Of a DNA stretch of 34,840 nucleotides, positions 24,041-32,528 are shown in pieces (position 1 is the stretch's first letter; each line of letters begins with the position of its first letter). The stretch comes from Thermosynechococcus sp. M46_R2017_013. Its GTDB lineage: Bacteria; Cyanobacteriota; Cyanobacteriia; Thermosynechococcales; Thermosynechococcaceae. Both the position numbers and the translations under genes were made by a program. A model generated the notes under the pieces. It saw nothing but the letters and a program-made list of their open reading frames with translations. It ran no database searches and was not told the DNA's origin. The stretch covers positions 1 to 34,840 of the forward strand of contig DVDZ01000162.1 of the NCBI GenBank assembly GCA_015296025.1. The letters run 5' to 3'.

Positions 24041-26293
24041 ATGCAACGTCCTTGGCAACTCTGTTGTGCTGACCCTGCCCCCGCCACCTTTATTGCCCAA
24101 GTCCAGAGGCTGCACCCAGATGCTGGCGCCATCACTGCCCAGTTACTTTGGCAGCGGGGCTACCGCGACCCCACGCAGCAAGTGCCCGCCTTTTTAAGCT
24201 GGCGAAACTATTCCTCAACTTCCCCCTTTGAGTTTCCAGAAATGGCACTTGCCCTAAAGCGTTTGCAACAGGCATTCGAGAAACAAGAAAAGGTTGCCAT
24301 TTGGGGAGACTTTGATACTGATGGGGTGACGGCCACCGCTGTCCTCTGGGAAGGGCTTAAACCCGTGCTCGGAGCGCAACTAGTGGACTTCTATATTCCC
24401 AATCGTCAATTTGATTCCCACGGTCTTTCCCGCCATGGCCTAGAAACCCTTTGCCAAAAGGGGGTCTCCCTGATCATTACCTGTGATACGGGCTGCACCA
24501 ACAGGGCTGAAATTGCCTTTGCCCGTACCCTCGGCATAGATGTTATTGTTACCGATCACCACACCCTTGAAGCAACGGACTTGGGGGCAGTGGCGCTCCT
24601 CAATCCTCGGCAGTGCCCTCCGGAGCATCCCCTGCACCATTTATCGGGGGTTGGCGTTGCCTACAAGTTTTTGCAGGCCATTTACAGCACATGGTCAGAG
24701 AAAACCCAAGGGTATGTCCTAGAGAGTCTCCTGGATCTGGTGGCCATTGGCCTCATTGCCGATTTGGTTGAACTGAGGGGAGAGTGCCGCTATTTGGCTC
24801 AGCGCGGTTTAGAGAAACTGCAAATGAGTCAGACTCTGCGCCCCGGCATTGCGGCTCTTTTGCAACCTGCTGCTAGAAATAGGGTGCGGCAACGGGAGAT
24901 TAGTTTTAGCCTTGCCCCCCGCCTCAACGCCGTGAGTCGCATTGAGGGGGATGTGCGACCCCTCATTACCCTTTTGACTACCAAAGATGAGCGTGAAGCC
25001 CGACGGTTGGCGCAGCGCATTGAACAGATAAATAGAGAACGGCAGCAACGTCAAAAAGAGATTGCCAAACTTGCCCATGCCAAAGTTGCTGAGTTGGATC
25101 TCTCCACATCGCGGGTGATTCTGCTCACGGATGACAGTTGGCCCTTGAGTCTTTTAGGGTTAGTCGCCAATGATCTTGTAAAAACCTATGGCCGACCGGC
25201 TATTCTGCTTCAGACCAATCCAGAAACGGGCATGGCGGCGGGTTCAGCCCGTTCCGATGGCGTTGTCGATCTTTACGCTGCCCTCCAGAGCCAGCGACAT
25301 TTATTTGAGGGCTTTGGTGGACATCCCTATGCGGTGGGTTTTAAGCTGAAGATGGAGCACATCCCCCTTTTGGCAGCAGCTCTCAACCAATTTTTGGCTC
25401 AGCAAGAGGGCACTGCCACCCCTACCCCGCAGCCGCTGAGGATTGATTTGGAAGTGAGTCTTGAGCAACTCAATGAGAAATTGCTCAAGGAACTGGAGGT
25501 GTTGGCCCCCTTTGATTCAACTCACCATCCGCCGCCGCGACTGTTGGTACGCAATGTAGAACTAACAGAAGCGAAGGAGAACATCTACGGGAAAAATCAA
25601 AACAAAAGAACGTATGTCTCAATGCAGCTCCGCGATCCCCAGGGGCAGTACACCTTTCCTGCCAAGTGGTGGGATCGTTCAGTAAGGGATTGTCCTCAGG
25701 AACGCTGTGACCTTTTGATTGAACTAGAGCAATGGCAGAATTTTCTCTCCGCAGTCATTAAAGACCTGCGACCCAGTGCAAGCCACGTCATCCAACCTGC
25801 CTCTTTTCAGTTCCTTATGGACTATCGCGATCGCCCCCCTGCGGCAAGTGTCGAGGGCTTGCGCGTGGAAACCTGCCCCACGTCACGGCAAAGCTGGCGC
25901 CAATGGATTCAGCGCGCAAGAAGGGAGCAGCAACCATTAATTTTGGCCTATGCTCCTCCCCCAGAACAGGATGCCCTAAAGGTGTGGCAGAAATTCTTAA
26001 CACTGTGCCACCAAGCCAATAAACAGGGAAAGCGTTTGCGGCAAGAAGAGCTACAGGCATGCCTTGGCATTGAAGCCGCCACATTGAACTCTGCCCTCAG
26101 GCTGCTGGAGACGCTGGGGGTGAAGGTTCTCTATACCGCAGGGGAATTTTGGTGTGATTGGCCACCAGAGGTCAACCCTTCTGCCGATACAGCGGTTGCT
26201 TTAGAAACTTTCACAGCGGCGATCGCCGAGGAGAATTTCCGCCGTCGCTATTTTGCTGTTGCCCCGCTGCAAGCTCTTCGGGAAACACACTAA
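24041..26293 (+). CDS. recJ: Single-stranded-DNA-specific exonuclease RecJ
   Basis: 5'-3' exonuclease for recombination and repair. The DHH domain shows AIWGDFDTDGVTATAVLW (metal site), LSRHGLETL, IITCDTGCTN and IVTDHHTLE. The DHHA1 domain has GLVANDLVKTYGRPAILLQ, GSARSDGVVDLYAAL and FEGFGGHPYAVGFKL. The OB-like region follows. The last 150 residues are an extra C-terminal part with a winged-helix-like segment (ELQACLGIEAATLNSALRLLETLGVKVLY), as I recall in cyanobacterial RecJ. The length is about 750. ATG at 24041 is preferred to the TTG at 24020. A divergent region of 135-156 bases separates it from the 149-aa gene and probably holds both promoters. Confidence 0.93.
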   Translation: MQRPWQLCCADPAPATFIAQVQRLHPDAGAITAQLLWQRGYRDPTQQVPAFLSWRNYSSTSPFEFPEMALALKRLQQAFEKQEKVAIWGDFDTDGVTATAVLWEGLKPVLGAQLVDFYIPNRQFDSHGLSRHGLETLCQKGVSLIITCDTGCTNRAEIAFARTLGIDVIVTDHHTLEATDLGAVALLNPRQCPPEHPLHHLSGVGVAYKFLQAIYSTWSEKTQGYVLESLLDLVAIGLIADLVELRGECRYLAQRGLEKLQMSQTLRPGIAALLQPAARNRVRQREISFSLAPRLNAVSRIEGDVRPLITLLTTKDEREARRLAQRIEQINRERQQRQKEIAKLAHAKVAELDLSTSRVILLTDDSWPLSLLGLVANDLVKTYGRPAILLQTNPETGMAAGSARSDGVVDLYAALQSQRHLFEGFGGHPYAVGFKLKMEHIPLLAAALNQFLAQQEGTATPTPQPLRIDLEVSLEQLNEKLLKELEVLAPFDSTHHPPPRLLVRNVELTEAKENIYGKNQNKRTYVSMQLRDPQGQYTFPAKWWDRSVRDCPQERCDLLIELEQWQNFLSAVIKDLRPSASHVIQPASFQFLMDYRDRPPAASVEGLRVETCPTSRQSWRQWIQRARREQQPLILAYAPPPEQDALKVWQKFLTLCHQANKQGKRLRQEELQACLGIEAATLNSALRLLETLGVKVLYTAGEFWCDWPPEVNPSADTAVALETFTAAIAEENFRRRYFAVAPLQALRETH

Positions 26294-26604
26294 ATAAAAT
26301 AAATAAAAACTAAGTTAAACCTTTTTACAACAGGGAACATAAGGAACACACACGAGCCGACGCAGGAAACACGCCAAAGCGGGAACACACTGACAATCAG
26401 CGTTATCAACATCAACCGACAGAAGAGGCGCGATCGCTCCTCCAAGAACCTCAATCTGTAACCCACAACTTGCCTTGGGGCACCCCTGCAACTGTACTTT
26501 TATCCTGCCACGGACAATAATCGCTGCCTACCGTGTTTTTACTTAACTTTGGCCCCCCTTAGAGCGCAGCAATTGACCCTCAGATTCCGTAAAATTACGG
26601 ATGG
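26294..26604. other. Convergent intergenic region between recJ and yebC
   Basis: No supported gene. It begins with an AT-rich run, then holds several copies of a GGAACAC-like motif: GGGAACA (26333-26339), GGAACACAC (26343-26351), GGAAACACG (26364-26372) and GGGAACACAC (26381-26390); a similar GGGAAACACAC closes recJ. At 26586-26601 TCCGTAAAATTACGGA is a near-perfect palindrome just beyond the yebC stop, a weak hairpin. No T-run terminator for either gene was recognised. Confidence 0.5.
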
Positions 26605-27357
26605 CTAAACGTACATGGCTTCCATAAGGGCATCACTCATGGCCACATTGGTTGCCACACTTTGAATATCATCGAGGTTTTCCAGAGTATCCATCAGCTT
26701 AAGAACGCGCCGTGCTGTGTCTTCGTCGGTGATTTCTACGGTGTTCAGAGAGACCCAGCGGCTTTCGGTGTCAAAGACGGTGTAACCGTGTTCTTTGAGC
26801 GTTTCACTAACGGTTTCAAGGGCAGGTACGGGACAGCGCACCTCGGCCACCCCCTCTAGAATCTCGTAGGTTTCGACATCAGCCGCTAGTAGTGCTTCAA
26901 GAAAAGCTTCCTCATCTGTGGGCGCAGCAACCGTAACAATGCCCCACTGCTCAAACATCCAGCTCACGCAGCCCGTTTCGCCAAGGTTACCGCCCTGTTT
27001 ATTAAAGGCTGCCCGCAAATCCGCTGCTGTGCGATTGCGATTGTCCGTGAGGGCTTCAATTAAGAAGGCAACACCGCCGGGGCCATAGCCTTCGTAGCGA
27101 ATCTCTTCAAGGGGCGCATCACTATCGAGGGTACCGGTGCCCTTAGCGATCGCCCGCTCGATATTTTCGCTGGGAATCCCTGCGGCTTTAGCCTTTTCAA
27201 TAGCGCTGCGCAGTTGAAAGTTACCTGCTGGATCGCCTCCCCCATGACGGGCAGCAATAATGATTGCCCTTGATAGCCGTGCAAAGACTTTCCCTTTCTG
27301 GGCATCTACCCGCGCTTTTTGTCGTTTAATGTTTGCCCATTTACTGTGACCTGCCAT
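26605..27357 (-). CDS. YebC/PmpR-family protein
   Basis: A 250-residue member of the YebC/TACO1 family, proposed transcriptional regulators and, in recent work on relatives, translation factors that help ribosomes at stalling sequences. Start ATG 27357 gives the universal opening MAGHSKWANIKRQKARVDAQKGK, then ARLSRAIIIAARHGGGDPAGNFQLRSAIEKAKAAGIPSENIERAI, YGPGGVAFLIEALTDNRNRT and ETGCVSWMFEQ, all typical. A longer frame upstream reads through into the psbK terminator region and is rejected. It lies downstream of psbK, separated by a terminator hairpin. Confidence 0.93.
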   Translation of the reverse strand: MAGHSKWANIKRQKARVDAQKGKVFARLSRAIIIAARHGGGDPAGNFQLRSAIEKAKAAGIPSENIERAIAKGTGTLDSDAPLEEIRYEGYGPGGVAFLIEALTDNRNRTAADLRAAFNKQGGNLGETGCVSWMFEQWGIVTVAAPTDEEAFLEALLAADVETYEILEGVAEVRCPVPALETVSETLKEHGYTVFDTESRWVSLNTVEITDEDTARRVLKLMDTLENLDDIQSVATNVAMSDALMEAMYV

Positions 27358-27387
27358 AGAGGAAAAGTATCCAAAAACCAAGAAGAA

Positions 27388-27407
27388 CCCCGCTGAAGCC
27401 AACGGGG
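27388..27407 (-). terminator. Terminator hairpin after psbK
   Basis: On the minus strand CCCCGTTG-GCTT-CAGCGGGG (8-bp stem with one G-T pair, 4-base loop) is followed by TTCTTCTTGGTTTTTGG. It lies between psbK and yebC. Confidence 0.65.
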
Positions 27408-27441
27408 CAAGTTAACGGCGGCATTTAAATCAGAGCGGTTT

Positions 27442-27582
27442 TTAACGAAAACCAACAGCTGCTTGCCAAACAAAGGCCAAAGCCAAAAATAGGACGGGAA
27501 TGACCGGCAGCACATCCACGAGGGGATCAAAAATTGCGTAGGCTTCTGGCAGTTTAGCAATCAAGACCAAAGCATCAATCAT
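27442..27582 (-). CDS. psbK: Photosystem II reaction centre protein K
   Basis: A 46-residue single-helix subunit of photosystem II. The sequence is MIDALVLIA followed by [16 protein letters not shown] and [20 protein letters not shown], then R. Processing before KLPEAY gives the 37-residue mature chain, which I recall as the thermophilic cyanobacterial form in photosystem II structures. It contacts CP43 in the membrane. ATG at 27582 is the only sensible start; the surrounding 121-residue frame runs backward across the tadA gene. It is monocistronic in appearance, with a terminator hairpin downstream and tadA diverging from it 128 bases upstream. Confidence 0.97.
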   Translation of the reverse strand: MIDALVLIAKLPEAYAIFDPLVDVLPVIPVLFLALAFVWQAAVGFR

Positions 27583-27709
27583 GGTGTTTTCCCAAAAGAA
27601 TTTCGCGATCGCAAGAGTGCTGAAAAAATAGTACCATAGCCGCTGCGGCAACAGGATCGCGAGGCTAGATATTCTCCCCCTATCAGAAACAGAAATCCAT
27701 AACTTTTGG

Positions 27710-28156
27710 ATGCGGCAGGCGATCGCCCTAGCAGAGCAGGCAGGGTCTGCCGATGAAGTGCCCGTGGGGGCGGTGATTGTCAGTCCTGAAAATGAACTCA
27801 TTGCCACCGGCGAAAATCGCCGTCAGCGGGATCATGACCCCACTGCCCATGCGGAAATCGTTGCCCTGCGCCGGGCGGGGCAGCGCTTGGGTACTTGGTA
27901 TTTAACCGGCTGTCGCCTCTATGTCACGCTAGAACCTTGCCCGATGTGTGCAGGCGCGATTATTCAAGCCCGCATCCATACCCTCATCTATGGAACGGCT
28001 GACCCCAAAACAGGGGCGATTGACTCGGTGCTGCAATTGCCGCAGAGTCCAGCGGTGTTCCACCGGCTGCAGGTGATCAGTGGCGTTCAGGCAGCAGCCT
28101 GTCGGCAGCAGTTGCAAACGTGGTTTCGCCAGCATCGTCAGAAAGAACGGCAATAA
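27710..28156 (+). CDS. tadA: tRNA-specific adenosine deaminase
   Basis: Converts A34 to inosine in tRNA-Arg(ACG), which is encoded at 9569-9642. The 148-residue product has EVPVGAVIV, the zinc-binding THAEIVALR (His-Ala-Glu) and [16 protein letters not shown] (PCxxC), then VIYG-like [15 protein letters not shown] at 27710 starts at [12 protein letters not shown]. Residues EIHNFW encoded just upstream resemble the usual family N-terminus, but no start codon exists there before an in-frame stop at 27629, so the shorter start is kept. Its 3' end overlaps that of the convergent folK gene by 80 bases. Confidence 0.94.
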   Translation: MRQAIALAEQAGSADEVPVGAVIVSPENELIATGENRRQRDHDPTAHAEIVALRRAGQRLGTWYLTGCRLYVTLEPCPMCAGAIIQARIHTLIYGTADPKTGAIDSVLQLPQSPAVFHRLQVISGVQAAACRQQLQTWFRQHRQKERQ

Positions 28157-28658
28157 TACCCGCGTCACCCACTCGCTCCCGCAGAGTCTGGATGGTTTCG
28201 CCCAGAAGAGGATGTCGCCAGTGGGGGGCGATCGCCGCTAGAGGGACAAGGACAAAGGGCCGTTCTGCCAGGCGGGGATGGGGCAGGGTCAGTTCGGCGG
28301 TGGTGATTACGCGATCGCCATAGAGCAGCAGATCTAGATCAAGGGTACGCGCCCCCCAATGCTCTTGGCGTTGGCGGCCAAAGTGCACCTCGATCCTTTG
28401 CAGGGTTTTCAGTAGTGCCCAAGGGGACAGTTGCACTCGGGCAATGAGGCAACCATTCCAGTAGTTCGGTTGGGGCGGCCCCACAGGGATCGTGCAATAC
28501 CACGGCGAGTAGGCTAAGACATCGATCCCCGCCGTTTGGGCAAGCATTTGGACCGCTGAGCGCAGTTGCCGCAATGGCTCACCTAGGTTGCTTCCGAGGG
28601 CGATCGCAGCGAGGGGGGGGTCAGACGGGGATATACTTAAGTCAGTGCATTCTGCCAT
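28077..28658 (-). CDS. folK: HPPK: 6-hydroxymethyl-7,8-dihydropterin pyrophosphokinase
   Basis: Transfers pyrophosphate to hydroxymethyl-dihydropterin in folate synthesis. It shows AIALGSNLGEPLRQLRSAV, YSPWYCTIPVGPPQPNYWNGCLIARV, the IEVHFGRQRQEHWGARTLDLDLLLYGD signature (R-x2-RxGxRxLDLDxL type) and LPHPRLAERPFVLVPLAAIAP. The 193-residue length includes about 25 extra residues at the C-terminus, encoded opposite the end of tadA. Start ATG 28658; the shared region of 69 bases to btpA carries both promoters. The tail overlapping tadA may be dispensable. Confidence 0.93.
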   Translation of the reverse strand: MAECTDLSISPSDPPLAAIALGSNLGEPLRQLRSAVQMLAQTAGIDVLAYSPWYCTIPVGPPQPNYWNGCLIARVQLSPWALLKTLQRIEVHFGRQRQEHWGARTLDLDLLLYGDRVITTAELTLPHPRLAERPFVLVPLAAIAPHWRHPLLGETIQTLRERVGDAGIIAVLSDDAGETTFATAADRLLPERH

Positions 28659-28727
28659 TGTGCTTGTGTAGAGTGCCTCTTCCTCCTCCTGTTATACCTG
28701 CACTGTTCACCTATTGCCGAAATCACT

Positions 28728-29618
28728 GTGGATCTCCGGACGCTCTTTCATACTGCAACCCCAGTCATTGGTGTTGTCCACCTCCTCCCCTTACCCACCT
28801 CTGCCCGTTGGGGAGGGAGTCTCAAGGCTGTTATTGACCGCGCAGAACAGGAAGCCGCAGCCCTTGCTTCCGGGGGAGCCAATGCCATTATTGTTGAGAA
28901 CTTCTTTGATGCCCCCTTCACCAAAGATCGGGTGGATGCAGCCGTTGTCAGCGCTATGACCTTGGTGGTGCAGCGGTTAAAGAATCTGGTGGCCTTGCCC
29001 ATTGGCCTCAATGTGCTGCGCAATGATGCCTTTAGTGGTCTGGCGATTGCGGCCTGTACGGGGGCACAATTTATCCGTGTCAATGTGCTCACTGGGGTAA
29101 TGGCCACAGATCAGGGCATCATTGAAGGTCAAGCCCACCAACTGCTGCGCTACCGCCGCGAATTGGGGCAAGACATTAAAATTTTTGCCGATGTGATGGT
29201 AAAGCATGCCCAGCCCCTCCACAGTCCGAACCTCGCCACTGCGGTGCGAGACACCTTTGAGCGAGGACTTGCTGATGGAGTGATTCTCTCCGGTTGGGCA
29301 ACGGGACACCCGCCCACTGAGGACGATCTATCGGTCGCTGCCAGTGCAGCCAAGGGACAACCCCTCTTTATTGGCAGTGGTGCTTCCTGGGACAATGTCG
29401 AGCAGTTAGCGCCCTACGTCAATGGCGTCATTGTTGCCAGTTCCCTGAAGCGCAATGGTCAAATTGAACAACCCATTGACCCCATTCGTGTTAGCCGTTT
29501 TGTCGAGGCATGGCAGCGGGCACACCACAAGATTCAGGAACTCAATCGCGCCAATGGTAACTGTCGGGGGTCTGTTAGTGGACCCCTGCCGGCTATGTTT
29601 GTGCATGGGCAAAAGTAA
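28728..29618 (+). CDS. btpA: BtpA-family photosystem I biogenesis protein
   Basis: A 296-residue TIM-barrel-type protein. It opens TPVIGVVHLLPLPTSARWGG, followed by DRAEQEAAALASGGANAIIVENFFDAPF, LPIGLNVLRNDAFSGLAIA and FIRVNVLTGVMATDQG, DGVILSGWATG and PLFIGSGASWDNVEQLAPYVNGVIVAS, typical of BtpA. In Synechocystis BtpA is a thylakoid-associated protein needed to stabilise photosystem I, particularly at low temperature; its chemistry is unknown. GTG at 28728 is the start. The stop abuts the convergent hisG stop with no spacer. Confidence 0.93.
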   Translation: MDLRTLFHTATPVIGVVHLLPLPTSARWGGSLKAVIDRAEQEAAALASGGANAIIVENFFDAPFTKDRVDAAVVSAMTLVVQRLKNLVALPIGLNVLRNDAFSGLAIAACTGAQFIRVNVLTGVMATDQGIIEGQAHQLLRYRRELGQDIKIFADVMVKHAQPLHSPNLATAVRDTFERGLADGVILSGWATGHPPTEDDLSVAASAAKGQPLFIGSGASWDNVEQLAPYVNGVIVASSLKRNGQIEQPIDPIRVSRFVEAWQRAHHKIQELNRANGNCRGSVSGPLPAMFVHGQK

Positions 29619-30253
29619 TCAGGCGATCGCCCCTGTTAACTGCGGAACGTAGTTTCCAAGACCATTGAGGTTGAGGCGATAGCTGCGGGGATGGGCAATC
29701 AGGTAAGCTGTACTGCTAAAAATTTGCTCTAACTCCACAAGGCCGTTTTCCTTGAGGGTACGCCCCGTTGACACCAAATCCACAATGGCCTCTGCCATAC
29801 CCGTAATTGGCCCCAGTTCTACCGAACCGTAGAGCGGCACGATATCCACCGGCAAATCCAGCTCTTGGAAAAAGGCATCGGCGCAGCGGACAAACTTTGA
29901 GGCAACGCGGCAATGGGGGGGCAAATCGCGGGCACTGCGGTAGGGGCTAGAGGCTTTGACGGCCACCGACAGGCGACATTGACCAAAACCCAAATCCGCC
30001 AGTTTGGCGACGTGGGGATTTTTTCCCGCAACACATCATAGCCAACAATCCCCAACTGGGCTTGGCCATACTGCACATAAACGGGGACATCTTGAGCACG
30101 TACCAAAAGGGCGCGGGCGCGACCATCCTGAGACAGCACTTGGAGTTGGCGATTCCCTGGCTCTAGGAGCGCCTCAAAGTTCAAGCCCACCTTTTGGAAG
30201 TAAGCAATACTGTCCTTCAGCAGGGCACCTTTGGGTAGGGCGATCGTTAACAT
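29619..30253 (-). CDS. hisG: ATP phosphoribosyltransferase, short form, interrupted by a -1 indel
   Basis: First enzyme of histidine synthesis. The first frame reads [49 protein letters not shown]. The second reads [53 protein letters not shown] (PRPP-binding E-x-GP...D-x-VxTGxTL). They join at six Ts on the plus strand (30019-30024): seven As in the coding strand restore [16 protein letters not shown] and 211 residues. That is the short HisG, lacking the regulatory third domain and needing HisZ, whose gene ends 3 bases upstream. The frameshift is probably an error. Confidence 0.93.
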
Positions 30254-30256
30254 GGC

Positions 30257-31483
30257 CTAGACACTCTGAATCTGCAAATAGGTTGCCCCATCACTGAGGG
30301 CTTCAATCTGCGGTGGCGCATCCGTCTCAATCCAAGCAATATAGGGAATCTGGCGATCGCGGGCATAGGCGCGGATTTGCTCTGGGGTCAGATCAAGAAG
30401 TGACAACTCCACGCGGGTGGAACCATCCAAGCGCAGTGTTTGAGCATGGTGTAGGGCAGCAGCGAGGGCGTTGGGTGTGCGGGGAACCACGAGCCATTGA
30501 CTGCGGGGGGCTAATAGGGCAGCTGAGGGAATAGCGATCGCCTGAAGAAGCGCCTCCACATTAAAGACAAAACCAATCCCCGGCACAGAAACACCGTCGG
30601 GATGGTAAATACTGAGCAGTTGATCATAGCGTCCCCCTTGAGCCACCAACCGCAGTTCTGTTGCCGTGGGAATCAAGACTTCAAAAATAATTCCCGTGTA
30701 GTAATCAAAGGACTGCACAAGGCTTAAATCAAGGGTAATGGATAAAGACTCAGCCACCAAGCCCAGCAATTGTTGCAGTTCTGCAAAGCGATCAGCAACC
30801 CCTGCAACATCAGACCACTGTGCCAAACGTTCCCCCACTTCCTTCGGGGTACCCCGTAGATCAAACAGGGCAAGGGCGCGATCGCCCCAAGGGGGGCTTA
30901 AAGCCTGCAAACTCACGCGGTCTAAATTGGCTAGGCATTGGCGTACAATTTTTTGCAATTCCGCTGGAAAGGTACTGAGCAACTGTTGCGTTAGGTGGGC
31001 ATCTCCCACCAAGAGATAGGCCTCCTTAACGGCTAACGCCCCAAGGCACTCCTGCACCAACCAGAGAATTTCTGCATCCGCCGCTAAACCTGTTGCCCCT
31101 AGTAGCTCTACCCCTGCTTGGAAAAATTCCTGCTGGTTGCCCAACTCTGCCACTGTCGTCCGCCGAAAGACATTCGTTTTGTAATAGAGCCTTTGGGGCA
31201 GTTGTCTTCCTGCCATACGAGTCACAGCGGCGCGAGCAATCGAAGCCGTTAATTCTGGCCGCAATCCCAAGGGTTCGCCACTGCTCCCCTGGACTTGAAT
31301 GACCGTCTCTGGATGGACAGTGCCCCCTGCCGTTAGGGTTGCTAGGGTCTCGATTGTGGGTGTAATAATTTCTTGGTAGCCCCAGCTTTGAAAGACGCGC
31401 TCCAAGCGCTGCTCTAGCCACCGTTGCCGTGCCACATCCAAGGGTAAAATATCGCGGGCACCACAGGCAGGTTGATACACCAT
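30257..31483 (-). CDS. hisZ: ATP phosphoribosyltransferase regulatory subunit
   Basis: HisZ, a paralogue of histidyl-tRNA synthetase that lacks aminoacylation but activates short HisG in an octameric complex. The 408-residue product starts MVYQPACGARDILPLDVARQRWLEQRL and has the HisRS-like motif 2 region LRPELTASIARAAVTR and LYYKTNVFRRTTVAELGNQQEFFQAGVELLG, then FDYYTGIIFEVLIP and LVAQGGRYDQLL of HisRS-like motif 3. The HisRS anticodon-binding domain is replaced by a short end, fitting HisZ. Gene order hisZ-hisG with a 3-base gap supports the subunit pairing. It begins 6 bases after the J-domain/TPR gene. Confidence 0.92.
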   Translation of the reverse strand: MVYQPACGARDILPLDVARQRWLEQRLERVFQSWGYQEIITPTIETLATLTAGGTVHPETVIQVQGSSGEPLGLRPELTASIARAAVTRMAGRQLPQRLYYKTNVFRRTTVAELGNQQEFFQAGVELLGATGLAADAEILWLVQECLGALAVKEAYLLVGDAHLTQQLLSTFPAELQKIVRQCLANLDRVSLQALSPPWGDRALALFDLRGTPKEVGERLAQWSDVAGVADRFAELQQLLGLVAESLSITLDLSLVQSFDYYTGIIFEVLIPTATELRLVAQGGRYDQLLSIYHPDGVSVPGIGFVFNVEALLQAIAIPSAALLAPRSQWLVVPRTPNALAAALHHAQTLRLDGSTRVELSLLDLTPEQIRAYARDRQIPYIAWIETDAPPQIEALSDGATYLQIQSV

Positions 31484-31489
31484 AGTGAA

Positions 31490-32431
31490 TTACTTTTTCC
31501 CAAAAAGACCAAAGAAGGAAGATTTCTTTTTCTCTGGTTTGGGCGGCTCAGTATTTTTTCGCTGTTGCTGTGCTTTGCGCTCCCTCTTTTTAATTTCTTC
31601 AAGTCCTTGGATTGCCGTCACCTCTTGAGGATTGAGCTTCAGGGCTTGATTAAAGTGAATTTTGGCCATACTCAAAGAGCCTTGTTGTAGGTACACCTTG
31701 CCTAGGAGAGCATTACAGCGGGCACTGCGGGGGTCAATTTTCAGGGCATCCTTCAGTTCTTTGATAGCCTCCAGATAAATGCCTTTATTCAACAGCTCCT
31801 CTGCCCGTCGGAAGTATTGCTCTGTAAATTGCTCTGTTTTTGAAGTCTCTGTGGGCGGTGTCGTCGCTGGGGCTGCGCGCACTTGAGTTTCATCTGGTTT
31901 GGGTTGCGGCGCAGGCGCAGAAACTATAGGTGGTGCTGCTGTTGCTTTACCTCCCGCCGATCGCCACAAATAGATTAGATTTAGTTCGCTAATTTGTTCA
32001 CTGATCTTCAGGGCGTTGTTTAAGTCTGTGTATTGATCTTGGGCAAGGGTATTGAGAGCCTTTTGATAGGCTTCTTCAACGTTGGCAGCGTTAAAGACTT
32101 CCCGTGCCAAATCAAAGGTGGGTGTTGGCACAATGTTGGCTGTTAGCAGTTGCTTTTCGAGCAAGCGCAAAATGACTTGGTATTCTTCCCGCTCTTTTTC
32201 TTGAGAAAGCACCTCATAGGCAGGATTCACAAACTTGGAGAGCAAATCACTGGCCATTTTTTTACCCGATTCATCATCACGGCTATCGGGGTGCAGTGTC
32301 TTTGCAATTTTCAGATATCGCTTGCGAATTTCCCCTGGTGCTGCCGACAATGGAACCCCTAGGGCAGCATGGAGATCTCGTTGAGAGTTAAAGCGACCCA
32401 AGCCGTGATTGATCTCGAAGGGCATAGTCAA
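31490..32431 (-). CDS. J-domain protein with C-terminal TPR region
   Basis: A 313-residue protein. Residues about 17-75 are a DnaJ-type domain: DLHAALGVPLSAAPGEIRKRYLKIAKTLHPDSRDD, with the diagnostic HPD of helix II-III, so it probably stimulates an Hsp70. Residues about 160-205 are a proline/threonine-rich linker. Residues 207-285 contain TPR repeats (EQYFRRAEELLNKGIYLEAIKELKDALKIDPRSA and LLGKVYLQQGSLSMAKIHFNQALKLNPQE). The tail is lysine-rich and ends FFGLFGKK. ATG 32431 or 32425 both fit. The client and Hsp70 partner are unknown; location six bases ahead of hisZ suggests co-transcription without an obvious functional link. Confidence 0.85.
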   Translation of the reverse strand: MTMPFEINHGLGRFNSQRDLHAALGVPLSAAPGEIRKRYLKIAKTLHPDSRDDESGKKMASDLLSKFVNPAYEVLSQEKEREEYQVILRLLEKQLLTANIVPTPTFDLAREVFNAANVEEAYQKALNTLAQDQYTDLNNALKISEQISELNLIYLWRSAGGKATAAPPIVSAPAPQPKPDETQVRAAPATTPPTETSKTEQFTEQYFRRAEELLNKGIYLEAIKELKDALKIDPRSARCNALLGKVYLQQGSLSMAKIHFNQALKLNPQEVTAIQGLEEIKKRERKAQQQRKNTEPPKPEKKKSSFFGLFGKK

Positions 32432-32528
32432 TGAAACCGCAGGGGCAGAACATCATTTAATTATAACTTGCTAATAGAGGGGGGTGTGACTATCTGCGGC
32501 AATGGTGTAGCCCCTTCCCGATCAGCCC

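Noticed and set aside
27442-27807. 121-residue frame containing psbK
   Set aside because: Only the last 46 residues are PsbK. The upstream part is antisense to tadA and its leader.
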